Assembly: GCF_042033325.1 (NCBI RefSeq)
Contig: NZ_CP160095.1
Reading direction: 5' to 3' (one strand)
DNA from: Sneathia sanguinegens
GTDB taxonomy: Bacteria; Fusobacteriota; Fusobacteriia; Fusobacteriales; Leptotrichiaceae
Length of the DNA stretch: 64,000 nucleotides
The position numbers and the translations under genes are program-made. Shown here in pieces: positions 41,969 through 50,558 of the stretch. How positions within the stretch are numbered: the first letter of the stretch is position 1; the number at the start of each line of letters is the position of its first letter. The notes beneath the pieces were generated by a model, which saw nothing but the letters and a program-made list of their open reading frames with translations, had not been told where the DNA came from and did not search any database.

Positions 41969-42572
41969 CTTTTTCCTTTCTAACCAAGCCTATTCCATCT
42001 CCAAAGGGCAACAAGGCAAAGTCATATTTTTTTAAATAATTTATAAATTCCCTTAAATTTTTAACTATAGTTTTATATCTTTTAGGATATTCATTTTCAC
42101 AAACATAACCTCTAAAAAGAATATTGTCTATGAAAATTAAACCTCCATAATTTAATTTATCATAACAAAGTTTGAAAAAATCTAAATATTTTCCCTTTGC
42201 TGCATCGATAAAAATAAAATCATATTTTTCATCTAAGTCCTTTAATATCTCACAGGCATCAGCATTATATATTTTTACATTTCTTCCTTTTAAAACTTTT
42301 TTTGCAATTTCATATCTTTTTTTATCTATTTCTATAGTTGTCAATTCAACATACTTTGATAAATAATAAGCAGAATAACCAACAGCACTACCTATTTCTA
42401 AGCCTTTTTTAGCTCCTATTAATCTTAACATATATATCATATATGCTAAAACCTCTTCCGTAACAATAGGAATTTTATTTTCTAAAGCTTCTTTTTTTAA
42501 TTCTTTTATTTCATCATCCTCTTTAAACAAAGTTCTAACAAAATTACTAGCACCTAAGTAATTCTCTATCAT
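41958..42572 (-). CDS. O-methyltransferase family 3 (TrmR-like)
   Basis: SAM-dependent methyltransferase of 204 residues. Motifs: MIYMLRLIGAKKGLEIGSAVG-type motif I (GLEIGSAVGYSAYYLS), TIEIDKKRYEIAKK, DFIFIDAAKGKYLDF and GLIFIDNILFRGYV. Firmicute relatives (TrmR) methylate 5-hydroxyuridine in tRNA, but small-molecule methyltransferases share the fold, so the substrate is open. GGAGGAG precedes the ATG. Confidence 0.85.
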   Translation of the reverse strand: MIENYLGASNFVRTLFKEDDEIKELKKEALENKIPIVTEEVLAYMIYMLRLIGAKKGLEIGSAVGYSAYYLSKYVELTTIEIDKKRYEIAKKVLKGRNVKIYNADACEILKDLDEKYDFIFIDAAKGKYLDFFKLCYDKLNYGGLIFIDNILFRGYVCENEYPKRYKTIVKNLREFINYLKKYDFALLPFGDGIGLVRKEKDAK

Positions 42573-42603
42573 ATCTCCTCCATTATATCATAAGTCCGTT
42601 TTT

Positions 42604-43284
42604 TTAATCAATATCATAGTATAAGCCTTTATCTAATTTAATTAGCTTGCTCGCATATTTAATTGAACCCAAAGCAAATATTTTTCTTGATAAAGCCGTA
42701 TGTTTGATTTCTAATATTTCATCTTCTCCTGCGAATATGACAGCATGTTCTCCAACTATACTACCAGCTCTTAAGCTATGAATACATAATTCATCTTTTT
42801 CTCTTTTTCCTACTCTATTTGTAATAATTTTAACTTCTCTTTCTTTTTGTATTTCTTTTGCAAGAGTTAGAGCTGTACCACTAGGACTATCTATTTTTCT
42901 ATTGTGATGTGCCTCTACTATTTCAATATCAAAATCTTCTAACATTTTTGTAGCAAGCCTTGCCAATTTATTTAAAACTTTTACTCCTATAGAAGTATTA
43001 CTTATCTTAAGAATAGGTATTTGCTTACTTGCTTCCTTTATTGCTTCCATTTCTTCCTTTGTTTGACCTGTTGTTGCAATAACTATTGGCTTTTTCTTAT
43101 TAATTGCAAAATTTAATAAGTCTTTTGTTGCCAAATGATTAGAAAAATCTATTATAATATCAAAATCTTTTTTTTCATCTTTCATATCTAATGGTTCTAT
43201 CATCCCCACAAATTCATGAGGTTTTTTTATACTTTTTGCTAATATATTAGCCATTACACCTGTACCAAACACTAAAATTTTCAT
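42604..43284 (-). CDS. dapB: 4-hydroxy-tetrahydrodipicolinate reductase
   Basis: NAD(P)H-dependent step of the diaminopimelate/lysine pathway, needed for peptidoglycan. The 226 residues show the Rossmann start KILVFGTGVMANILAKSI, DIIIDFSNHLATKDLL, IATTGQTKEE, the catalytic VEAHHNRKIDSPSGTAL and HSLRAGSIVGEH. I use the ATG at 43284 with AAGGAG upstream; an ATG at 43302 would overlap a divergent promoter. No other dap gene is adjacent. Confidence 0.93.
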   Translation of the reverse strand: MKILVFGTGVMANILAKSIKKPHEFVGMIEPLDMKDEKKDFDIIIDFSNHLATKDLLNFAINKKKPIVIATTGQTKEEMEAIKEASKQIPILKISNTSIGVKVLNKLARLATKMLEDFDIEIVEAHHNRKIDSPSGTALTLAKEIQKEREVKIITNRVGKREKDELCIHSLRAGSIVGEHAVIFAGEDEILEIKHTALSRKIFALGSIKYASKLIKLDKGLYYDID

Positions 43285-43306
43285 TTTTTTCTCCTTTTCC
43301 ATTATA

Positions 43307-43335
43307 TTGACTTTTTTTTTAATCTGTTATATTAT
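43307..43335 (+). promoter_or_regulatory. Promoter of ptsH
   Basis: TTGACT (43307-43312) and TATTAT (43330-43335) with a 17-nt spacer; start near 43342 and AGGAGG before the ptsH ATG. Confidence 0.65.
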
Positions 43336-43370
43336 TAAATCATAATAAAGCATTATATTAGGAGGACACA

Positions 43371-43631
43371 ATGGTAAGTAAAACACTTATATTCAACGGA
43401 CCACAAGGACTACATGCAAGACCTGCAGGAGCCTTAGTAAAAAAAGCAAAAGAATTTGAAAGCAAGATTGAACTTGTTTACAATGGTAATTCTTTTAATG
43501 CCAAAGCTATAACAAAACTTCTTTCAGCAGGTATAAAAAGTGGTGCAGAAATCACTGTTACAGCTGATGGTGCCGATGAAAATGCCGCTTTAGAAGGTGT
43601 TGCAGAATTCATATCAAATATAGTAGATTAA
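43371..43631 (+). CDS. ptsH: Phosphocarrier protein HPr
   Basis: Carries phosphate from enzyme I to all PTS IIA proteins, including the three PTSs in this window. The 86 residues contain NGPQGLHARPAGALVKKA with phospho-His15 and Arg17. The Ser46 site, normally K-S-I-M, reads KAITKLLSAG: position 46 is Ala, so HPr kinase could not phosphorylate it there. The gene is monocistronic with its own promoter and terminator; ptsI is not adjacent. Confidence 0.94.
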   Translation: MVSKTLIFNGPQGLHARPAGALVKKAKEFESKIELVYNGNSFNAKAITKLLSAGIKSGAEITVTADGADENAALEGVAEFISNIVD

Positions 43632-43636
43632 TTTAG

Positions 43637-43660
43637 AAAAAGCCGAAAGGCTTTTTTTTT
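43637..43660. terminator. Bidirectional terminator between ptsH and rluD-like gene
   Basis: AAAAAGCC-GAAA-GGCTTTTT forms a stem with a GAAA tetraloop followed by T-run; it can also serve the opposing gene. Confidence 0.8.
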
Positions 43661-44414
43661 ATATTTCAAATTTATATTCATCAAATTCTATTCTTTTACA
43701 CTCAAGTTGTAATTTTGCTTCTTTAGGATATGTTCCATACTTATCATCTCCTACAATAGCTAAGCCTAAATTTGCTAATTGTATCCTTATTTGATGTTTT
43801 CTACCTGTTATAAGTTCCACTCTAAAAGTTATATTTTTTTCAGTTAAATGTATAACCTTATACTTACTAATAGCTTTTTGTCCATTTATTTCTGTTTTTA
43901 ATTCAAATTCTTCATTTAATTTATATTTATTATTATTCAAACAGATAGCTTCATATATTTTTTTAACCTTATGTTCTCTTATTAAATTTGTTATATGTCT
44001 TAAACTAACTTGATTTTTACAAGCTATTACAAGACCACTCGTTTTTTTATCTAATCTATTTGCAAAATTTATATTGAATATCTCTGCTAAACCTTTTTTT
44101 GTACCTGTTCCCTTATGCATTGCAAGTCCCTTTGGTTTATTAATTATTAAATATTTATCATCTTCAAAAAAAATTAAATTAGCATATTCTCTATTTAACT
44201 TTTTTTCTTTTATTTCTTCATAAAATAAATTATTTACACTAACTTCATCATTCAAATTCAATCTGTAATCTTGCTTTACTTTTTTATTATTTACCCTAAC
44301 ATCTCCCTGTCTTATTGCCTTAAATATTTCAGATAATTTATTATTTTTGCATCTTTTTTTTAAAAATCTATCTAATCTTACATTTTCATTTTCTTTATCA
44401 ATTATTATTTTCAA
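43659..44414 (-). CDS. RluC/RluD-type pseudouridine synthase
   Basis: Converts uridines in 23S rRNA (or tRNA) to pseudouridine. An N-terminal S4 domain (VRLDRFLKKRCKNNKLSEI, DVRVNNKKVKQDYRL) precedes the catalytic core with IINKPKGLAMHKGTGT, NRLDKKTSGLVIACKN containing the catalytic Asp, and ITGRKHQIRIQLANLG. At 251 residues it is short for RluD. The start is a TTG at 44414 with GGAG 6 nt upstream. The target site cannot be told from sequence. Confidence 0.9.
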   Translation of the reverse strand: MKIIIDKENENVRLDRFLKKRCKNNKLSEIFKAIRQGDVRVNNKKVKQDYRLNLNDEVSVNNLFYEEIKEKKLNREYANLIFFEDDKYLIINKPKGLAMHKGTGTKKGLAEIFNINFANRLDKKTSGLVIACKNQVSLRHITNLIREHKVKKIYEAICLNNNKYKLNEEFELKTEINGQKAISKYKVIHLTEKNITFRVELITGRKHQIRIQLANLGLAIVGDDKYGTYPKEAKLQLECKRIEFDEYKFEI

Positions 44415-44417
44415 TTC

Positions 44418-45512
44418 TTACTCCGAATTCATTTTTATACTTTCAACCAATGCTATCAACATAAATGCTGTCAAATATGAACTTCCACCGTAGCTTAAGA
44501 ATAATAAGGTTTTACCTGTAACTGGTATAAGCCCCAAAGTCATTCCAATATTTACTATTGTATGACCTAAAAATATTCCAACTACTCCATAAATTATTAT
44601 TCTACCATAATCATCATCAACTAGCCTACTAATTTTTAGCATATTATATATCAATAAAAAGTAGAGCAATATCACAAATGAAGATCCAACAAAACCTAAT
44701 TCCTCAGAAATAACTGAAAATATGAAATCAGTTTGTGGTTCAGGTAAAAATTTTAATCTACTTTGACTACCATTTAATATACCTGTCCCTATAAAACCTC
44801 CAGAACCTATTGATATTTTTGATTGTGTTACATGCCAACCTTTATTTTTAACATCTTTTTCTGGATTAAGAAAAACTTCTATACGAGTTTTTTGATAATC
44901 ATCCAAAGCAAAATGATATATTGGATACGCTGAAATAAGAGCTATTATTGCAATATATATCAAAGGTTTAATATTAGCTTCATTTAGAAATAATACACAT
45001 ATATATGAGAAAATAATAATCAATGTATTACCCAAATCTGGTTGGAATAAAATTAAAAATACCAAGGGTGTAATCCATAAAAATACCTTTATTATATCTA
45101 ATAAATTATTAATACCCTTCCTAAATTTTGAAATTATAACATAGGATAAAACTAATATAACTATTATTTTTACAAATTCTGAAGGTTGAATTTGCAAACT
45201 ACCTATAGTTATCCATCTCTGTGCTCCTAATGTTTTTTTACCAGCAAATCTCACTATCAAAAGAACAATTATACCTAAACCATAAAGATACCAAATATAT
45301 TTCTTTGTTAATCTATAGTCTATTATTCCTGATAATACAATAATTAAAGTACCTATTAATATCCATATTATATTTTGCTTTACATATCTCATGGATCTTG
45401 TAGCACTATATATAAATAATGTACTTATCGTTACTAAAGTATAGACTATAATTAAAAGAGATTTATCAATTTTTGAAAATCTTTTTTTTATTTCAATTAT
45501 ATTAATCTTCAT
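44418..45512 (-). CDS. rodA: RodA-type peptidoglycan glycosyltransferase (SEDS family)
   Basis: Polymerises lipid II during side-wall growth, in the inner membrane. The 364-residue protein has about ten helices with SEDS motifs: AQRWITIGSLQIQPSEFVKI, FLILFQPDLGNTLII, KISIGSGGFIGTG, EPQTDFIFSVISEELGFVG, GMTLGLIPVTGKTLLFLSYG. The lack of division genes nearby favours RodA over FtsW. Its ATG overlaps the cvpA stop by 11 nt. Confidence 0.9.
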   Translation of the reverse strand: MKINIIEIKKRFSKIDKSLLIIVYTLVTISTLFIYSATRSMRYVKQNIIWILIGTLIIVLSGIIDYRLTKKYIWYLYGLGIIVLLIVRFAGKKTLGAQRWITIGSLQIQPSEFVKIIVILVLSYVIISKFRKGINNLLDIIKVFLWITPLVFLILFQPDLGNTLIIIFSYICVLFLNEANIKPLIYIAIIALISAYPIYHFALDDYQKTRIEVFLNPEKDVKNKGWHVTQSKISIGSGGFIGTGILNGSQSRLKFLPEPQTDFIFSVISEELGFVGSSFVILLYFLLIYNMLKISRLVDDDYGRIIIYGVVGIFLGHTIVNIGMTLGLIPVTGKTLLFLSYGGSSYLTAFMLIALVESIKMNSE

Positions 45513-46056
45513 TTGTTTTTACACCTTTTTTTAATTCATAATAAATATCTTCCCTAGTTTTTATTTCCTTATTTTTAAAGTTAAAATCATCTAATTTTGT
45601 TTGTATAGTTTCAGGAAAATATTTATTAAAACCTTGACCTTGTAAAGAAATATAGTGAACAACCTTACTTGTTTCTAATATTGACTTTATACTTTCATTA
45701 CTTTGTAAAAATAGCATTACAATAAGTATCATATATGTTATACACAAGGCTTGAACAAGACCAAGAATTCCACCTACAATTTTATTAACTCCACCTAAGT
45801 GCACTGCATTTATAAATTTTTCTATAAAATAAACAATTAAATTTATTATTGTATAGAGCACAATAAAGGATATAATATAAATAAGTATTTTACTTTCTGT
45901 TTTTAAAACTTCTCCAACAATTTTTGAAATATATGGTATAAAAAATATAGCTAATAAAAAATTACATATTTTAAATATCATATATATTGCACCTTTTCTA
46001 AAAGCTCTAATTATTAATATAGCAAAAAGAATAATACAAAATATATCAAAACTCAT
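45502..46056 (-). CDS. cvpA: CvpA family membrane protein
   Basis: A 184-residue protein with four predicted helices (FDIFCIILFAILIIRAFRKG, AIFFIPYIS, ILIYIISFIVLYTIINLIVY, CITYMILIVMLFLQ) and the CvpA-like GGVNKIVGGILGLVQAL motif before the last helix. Members are linked to envelope stress and biofilm; the mechanism is unclear. I use the ATG at 46056 after GGGGTGA/AAAGG, which overlaps the alr stop by 11 nt. Confidence 0.83.
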   Translation of the reverse strand: MSFDIFCIILFAILIIRAFRKGAIYMIFKICNFLLAIFFIPYISKIVGEVLKTESKILIYIISFIVLYTIINLIVYFIEKFINAVHLGGVNKIVGGILGLVQALCITYMILIVMLFLQSNESIKSILETSKVVHYISLQGQGFNKYFPETIQTKLDDFNFKNKEIKTREDIYYELKKGVKTNED

Positions 46057-47086
46057 CCTTTTCACCCCTATATTCTTTTGAACTTCTTGAAGTATTTCTA
46101 CAGAAAATTTCATATGTTATTGTCTTACATTGTTTTGCAAGTTCTTGTATTGATATATGTTCTCCATATATTTCAACAAAATCTCCTACTTTTATATTTT
46201 CATCAGCCTTTATCATAAACTGATCCATGCAAATATTTCCAATAATATTATATAATTTTCCTTTACAATACACTTTTGCATTATTTGATACTTCTCTAGG
46301 TAAACCATCTGCATAGCCACAAGAAACTGTTGCAATAATATCTCCTTTTTTAGCTACATAAGTATTTCCGTAGCCTATAAAGCTATCTTCTTCTAATTTC
46401 TTTATATAACTTACCCTTGCATAAAAACTCATAGTAGGTTTAAATAAGCCAGTGTCATCTCCACCATATAACATTATTCCTACACGATATAATGTATAAA
46501 TTGGATCTTTTTCATATTTAATAGTTCCATAACTATTCAAAGCATGCACATATTTAACCTTATATTTTTTAGCTATACTTAAAAATTTATTCAATTGTTT
46601 ATGACTAAAATCTGGATCAACATCAGCTACTGATAAATGGGTAAATAAGCCAATAGGTTTATATTTTTCTAATACCTTTTTCACATCTTCTGCATTAAAG
46701 CCTATTCTTCCCATTCCTGTATCAAAAGCAATGTGATATAGGGCTTTAGGACAATTTTTATTTATATATTCTAATTCAAAAAAACTTGTTACACAAAAAT
46801 GTATCTTCTTTTCTTCTAAATCTTTAAAATTTTCACATTCTGTAGGCCCTAATATTAATATATTAATAGGTAAATTTAATTTATATACTTGTATAGCTTC
46901 TTCATAAGTTGCAACTGCAAACCATTTTACACCTTGCTTGTAACAGAATCTAACTACTTTATCATAACCATGACCATAAGCATTTGCTTTAACTACTAGC
47001 ATTAATTTTTCAATAGGTACAAATTCCAAAATTTTATTTATATTATATTTCATATTATTAAAATCAATAATTTGTTTACAACGCAT
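46046..47086 (-). CDS. alr: Alanine racemase
   Basis: PLP enzyme making D-alanine for peptidoglycan. The 346 residues show MLVVKANAYGHGYDKVVRF with the PLP lysine, AFDTGMGRIGF, YGTIKYEKDPIYTLYRVGIM, the catalytic Tyr region VSCGYADGLPREVS, and NICMDQFMI. I choose the ATG at 47086 with GGTGAGG upstream, overlapping the cmk stop by 11 nt; a GTG at 47095 is possible. Confidence 0.95.
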   Translation of the reverse strand: MRCKQIIDFNNMKYNINKILEFVPIEKLMLVVKANAYGHGYDKVVRFCYKQGVKWFAVATYEEAIQVYKLNLPINILILGPTECENFKDLEEKKIHFCVTSFFELEYINKNCPKALYHIAFDTGMGRIGFNAEDVKKVLEKYKPIGLFTHLSVADVDPDFSHKQLNKFLSIAKKYKVKYVHALNSYGTIKYEKDPIYTLYRVGIMLYGGDDTGLFKPTMSFYARVSYIKKLEEDSFIGYGNTYVAKKGDIIATVSCGYADGLPREVSNNAKVYCKGKLYNIIGNICMDQFMIKADENIKVGDFVEIYGEHISIQELAKQCKTITYEIFCRNTSRSSKEYRGEKDEF

Positions 47087-47705
47087 TAGCCTCACCTTTT
47101 ATTATATCCAACATTTTATTTACAACTTCTTTTTCTGTCATATTAGTTGTATCTATGATTATAGCATCTTTTGCTATTTTTAAGGGTGAATTTTCCCTAG
47201 TACTATCCTGATAATCCCTTTTTTTCATATCCTCTAATAGAACTTCAAAATCAACCTTATTATTTTCCAAATATCTTCTTTTTGCCCTTTGTTCAAGACT
47301 AGCTGTTAAATAAAATTTGTAATCTGCATTTGGAAATACTACGGTAGTAATATCTCTTCCATCTAAAATAATAGATTTTTCTTTTCCTAATTTTCTTTGT
47401 TCTTCTACCATATATTCTCTAACTTCTTTTAATTTTGAAATGTCTGAAGCCATTTTGGCAATATCATTTTCTCTTATTAGCTTACTTACATCCCTACCAT
47501 TTAAATAAAAGATATTCTTTTCTTGTTTTATATTAATATTTTTTAGAATTTCTTTTCTAAATTCCAAATTATTTTCTTTTAAATATAGAGCTAAAATCCT
47601 ATACATAGCTCCTGTGTCAATATAGCTAATTCCTAATATTTCAGCTATTTTCTTAGATATTGTACTCTTACCACTTCCAGATGGTCCATCTACTGCTATT
47701 ATCAT
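47076..47705 (-). CDS. cmk: Cytidylate kinase
   Basis: Phosphorylates CMP and dCMP. The 209 residues have the P-loop AVDGPSGSGKSTISKKIAE, YIDTGAMYRILALYLKE, LDGRDITTVVFPNADYKFYL and RDYQDSTRENSPLKIA, the NMP-binding and lid elements. The ATG overlaps the ymdB stop by 4 nt. Confidence 0.96.
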   Translation of the reverse strand: MIIAVDGPSGSGKSTISKKIAEILGISYIDTGAMYRILALYLKENNLEFRKEILKNINIKQEKNIFYLNGRDVSKLIRENDIAKMASDISKLKEVREYMVEEQRKLGKEKSIILDGRDITTVVFPNADYKFYLTASLEQRAKRRYLENNKVDFEVLLEDMKKRDYQDSTRENSPLKIAKDAIIIDTTNMTEKEVVNKMLDIIKGEANAL

Positions 47706-48481
47706 ACTTCATCATATCCCATATTTAATCTATCAATTTTTAAACATTTAAAACTTTTATCATCTATTTCAACTTCTATACCATTAATTCTTAGCCCTTC
47801 TTCACAGGGAACATATCTTTCTGAAAAACCTGTTTTAAGTCTTTTTAAACTTTCTCTTTTATTCATACCTAAAACTCCATCATGCCCACCTGTCATTCCT
47901 ATATCAGTTATAAAGCCAGTCTTACCTGCTAATATCTTATTATCTGCGGTTTGAGTATGTGTATGTGTTCCATATATAACTGTTGCAAGACCTACTAAAT
48001 TCCAGCCCATAGCTTGTTTTTCAGAAGTTGCTTCAGCATGAAAATCTACTATTAAAATATCACTTTCTTTTTTTAATTTTGGTGCTAATTCATCTATCTT
48101 AAGAAAAGGACAAGATATTGGTTGCATAAATACCTTACCTTGTAAATTAACAACTGCTATTTTTACACCTTTTTTATTGACAATAACATAGCCATTACCT
48201 GCATTTTCAGGATGATAATTATATGGTCTTATTATTCTACTATTTTCATTTAAATATGAATATATTTCTTTTCTATCATATGTATGATTTCCCAAAGTAA
48301 TTACATCTACACCTTTTGAAAAAAATTGTTCAGCTATTTTAGGTGTAATTCCAAAACCTGCTGCAGCATTTTCACCATTTACGATTATAAAATCATAGTT
48401 TTGTTTTCTTTTTTCTAAAAATTTAAAAAGTATTTCTCGTCCAGGCTTTCCTACGACATCGCCTATCATTAAAAATTTCAT
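47702..48481 (-). CDS. ymdB: YmdB-type metallophosphoesterase
   Basis: Calcineurin-like phosphodiesterase that in Bacillus hydrolyses 2',3'-cyclic nucleotides. The 259 residues show MIGDVVGKPGREILFKFL, VNGENAAAGFGITPKIAEQF, LGNHTYDRKEI, VDFHAEATSEKQAMGW and YGTHTHTQTADNKIL, the di-metal ligands. It sits just after rny, a pairing conserved in Firmicutes and relatives. Confidence 0.93.
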   Translation of the reverse strand: MKFLMIGDVVGKPGREILFKFLEKRKQNYDFIIVNGENAAAGFGITPKIAEQFFSKGVDVITLGNHTYDRKEIYSYLNENSRIIRPYNYHPENAGNGYVIVNKKGVKIAVVNLQGKVFMQPISCPFLKIDELAPKLKKESDILIVDFHAEATSEKQAMGWNLVGLATVIYGTHTHTQTADNKILAGKTGFITDIGMTGGHDGVLGMNKRESLKRLKTGFSERYVPCEEGLRINGIEVEIDDKSFKCLKIDRLNMGYDEV

Positions 48482-48520
48482 TTTCCCTCCAAAAAATAGC
48501 AGTCTATATGACTGCTCCTT

Positions 48521-50107
48521 TTATTTTGCATATTCTATAGCTCTTGTTTCCCTTACAACTGTAACTTTTATTTGCCCTGGATATTGCATTTTTTCTTCTA
48601 TTTCCTTTGCTATATCCCTTGATAAAATAACAGCCTTATCATCATCTATTTTTTCGGGACTAACTATTAATCTTAATTCTCTTCCTGCTTGTATAGCATA
48701 TGAATTTTCAATTCCTTCGTGTGAATTTGCAATTTCTTCTAATTGTTCTAATCTCTTCAAGTAATTAGTTAAAGTTTCTCTTCTTGCACCAGGTCTTGAT
48801 GCTGATATAGCATCTGCTGCTTGAACAATTACTGCTTCAACACTCATTTGTTCTACTTCATCATGATGTGATTCTACTGCATTAATTACTATTTCATTTT
48901 CCTTAGAAAATTTTCTTAAAAATTCAGCTCCATTTAATGCATGTGAACCTTCTTGTTCATGTGAAAAAGCCTTACCTATATCATGAAATAAACCACCTCT
49001 TTTAGCATAGTTTACATTTGCTCCAACTTCAGCAGCTATAGCACCTGCTAAATGAGCAACTTCAACACAGTGTTGTAAGACATTTTGCCCAAATGATGTT
49101 CTATATTTTAATCTACCTAAGACTTTTAAAACTTCTTTTGGTAAAGTAGGTATACCTACTTCAAGTATAGCTTGTTCTGCAGCATCATACATAGCTTGCT
49201 CTACTTCTGATGCAGCCTTATCAACTAATTCTTCTATTTTTGTAGGATGTATTCTTCCATCTTGTATTAATTTTTCAAGTGCTATTTTTGCTACTTCTCT
49301 TCTAACACCATCAAATGATGATAAAACTACTGCTTCAGGTGTATCATCTATTATCAAATCAACTCCTGTAGCTGCTTCTATAGCTCTAATATTTCTTCCT
49401 TCTTTACCTATTATTCTACCCTTCATTTCTTCACTAGGTAATTCTACAACTGTAATTGTAGCATCTACAACGAAATCAGAAGCTGATTTATTAATCGCTG
49501 TTGATAGTATTCTTTTAGCTATTTTATCTTTTTCTCTATCCAAATTATATTCATAGTCCTTTATTTTCAACGCTTTATCATGTGTTAATTCTTCATCAAG
49601 ATTTGATAAAATTATGTCTTTTGCTTCTTCTTTAGTTAATTCAGCTATTTTTTCTAATTCTTTTTCTTGGCTACCTATTAATGTTTCTAATTCGTCTTGT
49701 TTTTTAACTAAAAGTTCCTTTTGTTTTTCTAATTTAGCCTCTTTTTCTTCTATTTTTTGATTTTTATAATCTAAATTTTCTTCTTTTTTTGAAATTCTTG
49801 TTTCCTTTAAAGTTATTTCTTGCTTCATTAACTTTATTTCTTCATCTGCTTCTCTTTTCGTATTTAAAAGTTCTTCCTTAACTTTTATTATTTCTTCTTT
49901 CCTAAAAGCTTCTATGTCTCTTTCTACTTCCTTTTTTGTAGTAGTATATTTTCTTTTAGCATCAACTATTTTCAATTCTAGTTCACTAAATTCTCCATAT
50001 TTTTTTACGAATTTATTTTTTATATAATTGAAAGATACAAAAAAAGCAATAAGAAATATAAAAGCAAAAAATACTATGGCTATTGCTAATATTAAATAGC
50101 TACTCAT
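48521..50107 (-). CDS. rny: Ribonuclease Y
   Basis: Membrane-anchored endoribonuclease that initiates mRNA decay. The 528 residues comprise an N-terminal helix (LILAIAIVFFAFIFLIAFF), a long Glu/Lys coiled coil (~30-180), a KH domain (VELPSEEMKGRIIGKEGRNI), and an HD domain (HCVEVAHLAGAIAAEVG, GGLFHDIGKAFSHEQEGSH). All catalytic residues look intact. Confidence 0.97.
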   Translation of the reverse strand: MSSYLILAIAIVFFAFIFLIAFFVSFNYIKNKFVKKYGEFSELELKIVDAKRKYTTTKKEVERDIEAFRKEEIIKVKEELLNTKREADEEIKLMKQEITLKETRISKKEENLDYKNQKIEEKEAKLEKQKELLVKKQDELETLIGSQEKELEKIAELTKEEAKDIILSNLDEELTHDKALKIKDYEYNLDREKDKIAKRILSTAINKSASDFVVDATITVVELPSEEMKGRIIGKEGRNIRAIEAATGVDLIIDDTPEAVVLSSFDGVRREVAKIALEKLIQDGRIHPTKIEELVDKAASEVEQAMYDAAEQAILEVGIPTLPKEVLKVLGRLKYRTSFGQNVLQHCVEVAHLAGAIAAEVGANVNYAKRGGLFHDIGKAFSHEQEGSHALNGAEFLRKFSKENEIVINAVESHHDEVEQMSVEAVIVQAADAISASRPGARRETLTNYLKRLEQLEEIANSHEGIENSYAIQAGRELRLIVSPEKIDDDKAVILSRDIAKEIEEKMQYPGQIKVTVVRETRAIEYAK

Positions 50108-50119
50108 ATATTCTCCTTT

Positions 50120-50503
50120 CTAATTTTGTCTTTCATAAATATTAGAAATCTTCCACATATTTTCAACTTTAACCCAGATGACATCAAAATAAGCACTTTC
50201 TGTTCCATAAGTAAGAATTAAAAGTGTACTTATTTCTTTGTTACTATTTATTTTTATTTCATTTGTTGGTATAAATATAAATAAATCTGTTAATTCAATT
50301 TTATCAATATTTTTTAATATTAGATTATTCTTCAAACTATTTATGAAAAACTTATGTATATTTTTTTTATTATTTGTCTTGACTGTAGATAAAAATTCTA
50401 TTTTGCTTTTCTCAAATGAAGCACTAACTTCTGAAGTATTTATTTTATCTATTGTTGTACAAGCACATAATGATAATATAGTTGATATTATTATTTTTTT
50501 CAT
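50120..50503 (-). CDS. Small putative lipoprotein
   Basis: A 127-residue protein with a signal peptide MKKIIISTILSLCACTT and a lipobox LCAC at Cys15. The mature part is Lys/Asn/Ile-rich and ends in a beta-rich segment (AYFDVIWVKVENMWKISNIY) similar in style to NTF2-like or DUF4878-type domains. It lies between dnaE and rny, with GGAGGT upstream. I do not recognise a named family. Confidence 0.72.
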   Translation of the reverse strand: MKKIIISTILSLCACTTIDKINTSEVSASFEKSKIEFLSTVKTNNKKNIHKFFINSLKNNLILKNIDKIELTDLFIFIPTNEIKINSNKEISTLLILTYGTESAYFDVIWVKVENMWKISNIYERQN

Positions 50504-50558
50504 AATACCTCCACTTTATATTAAGTTTAACATATTTTCCATTTTTTTTCAATTGATT

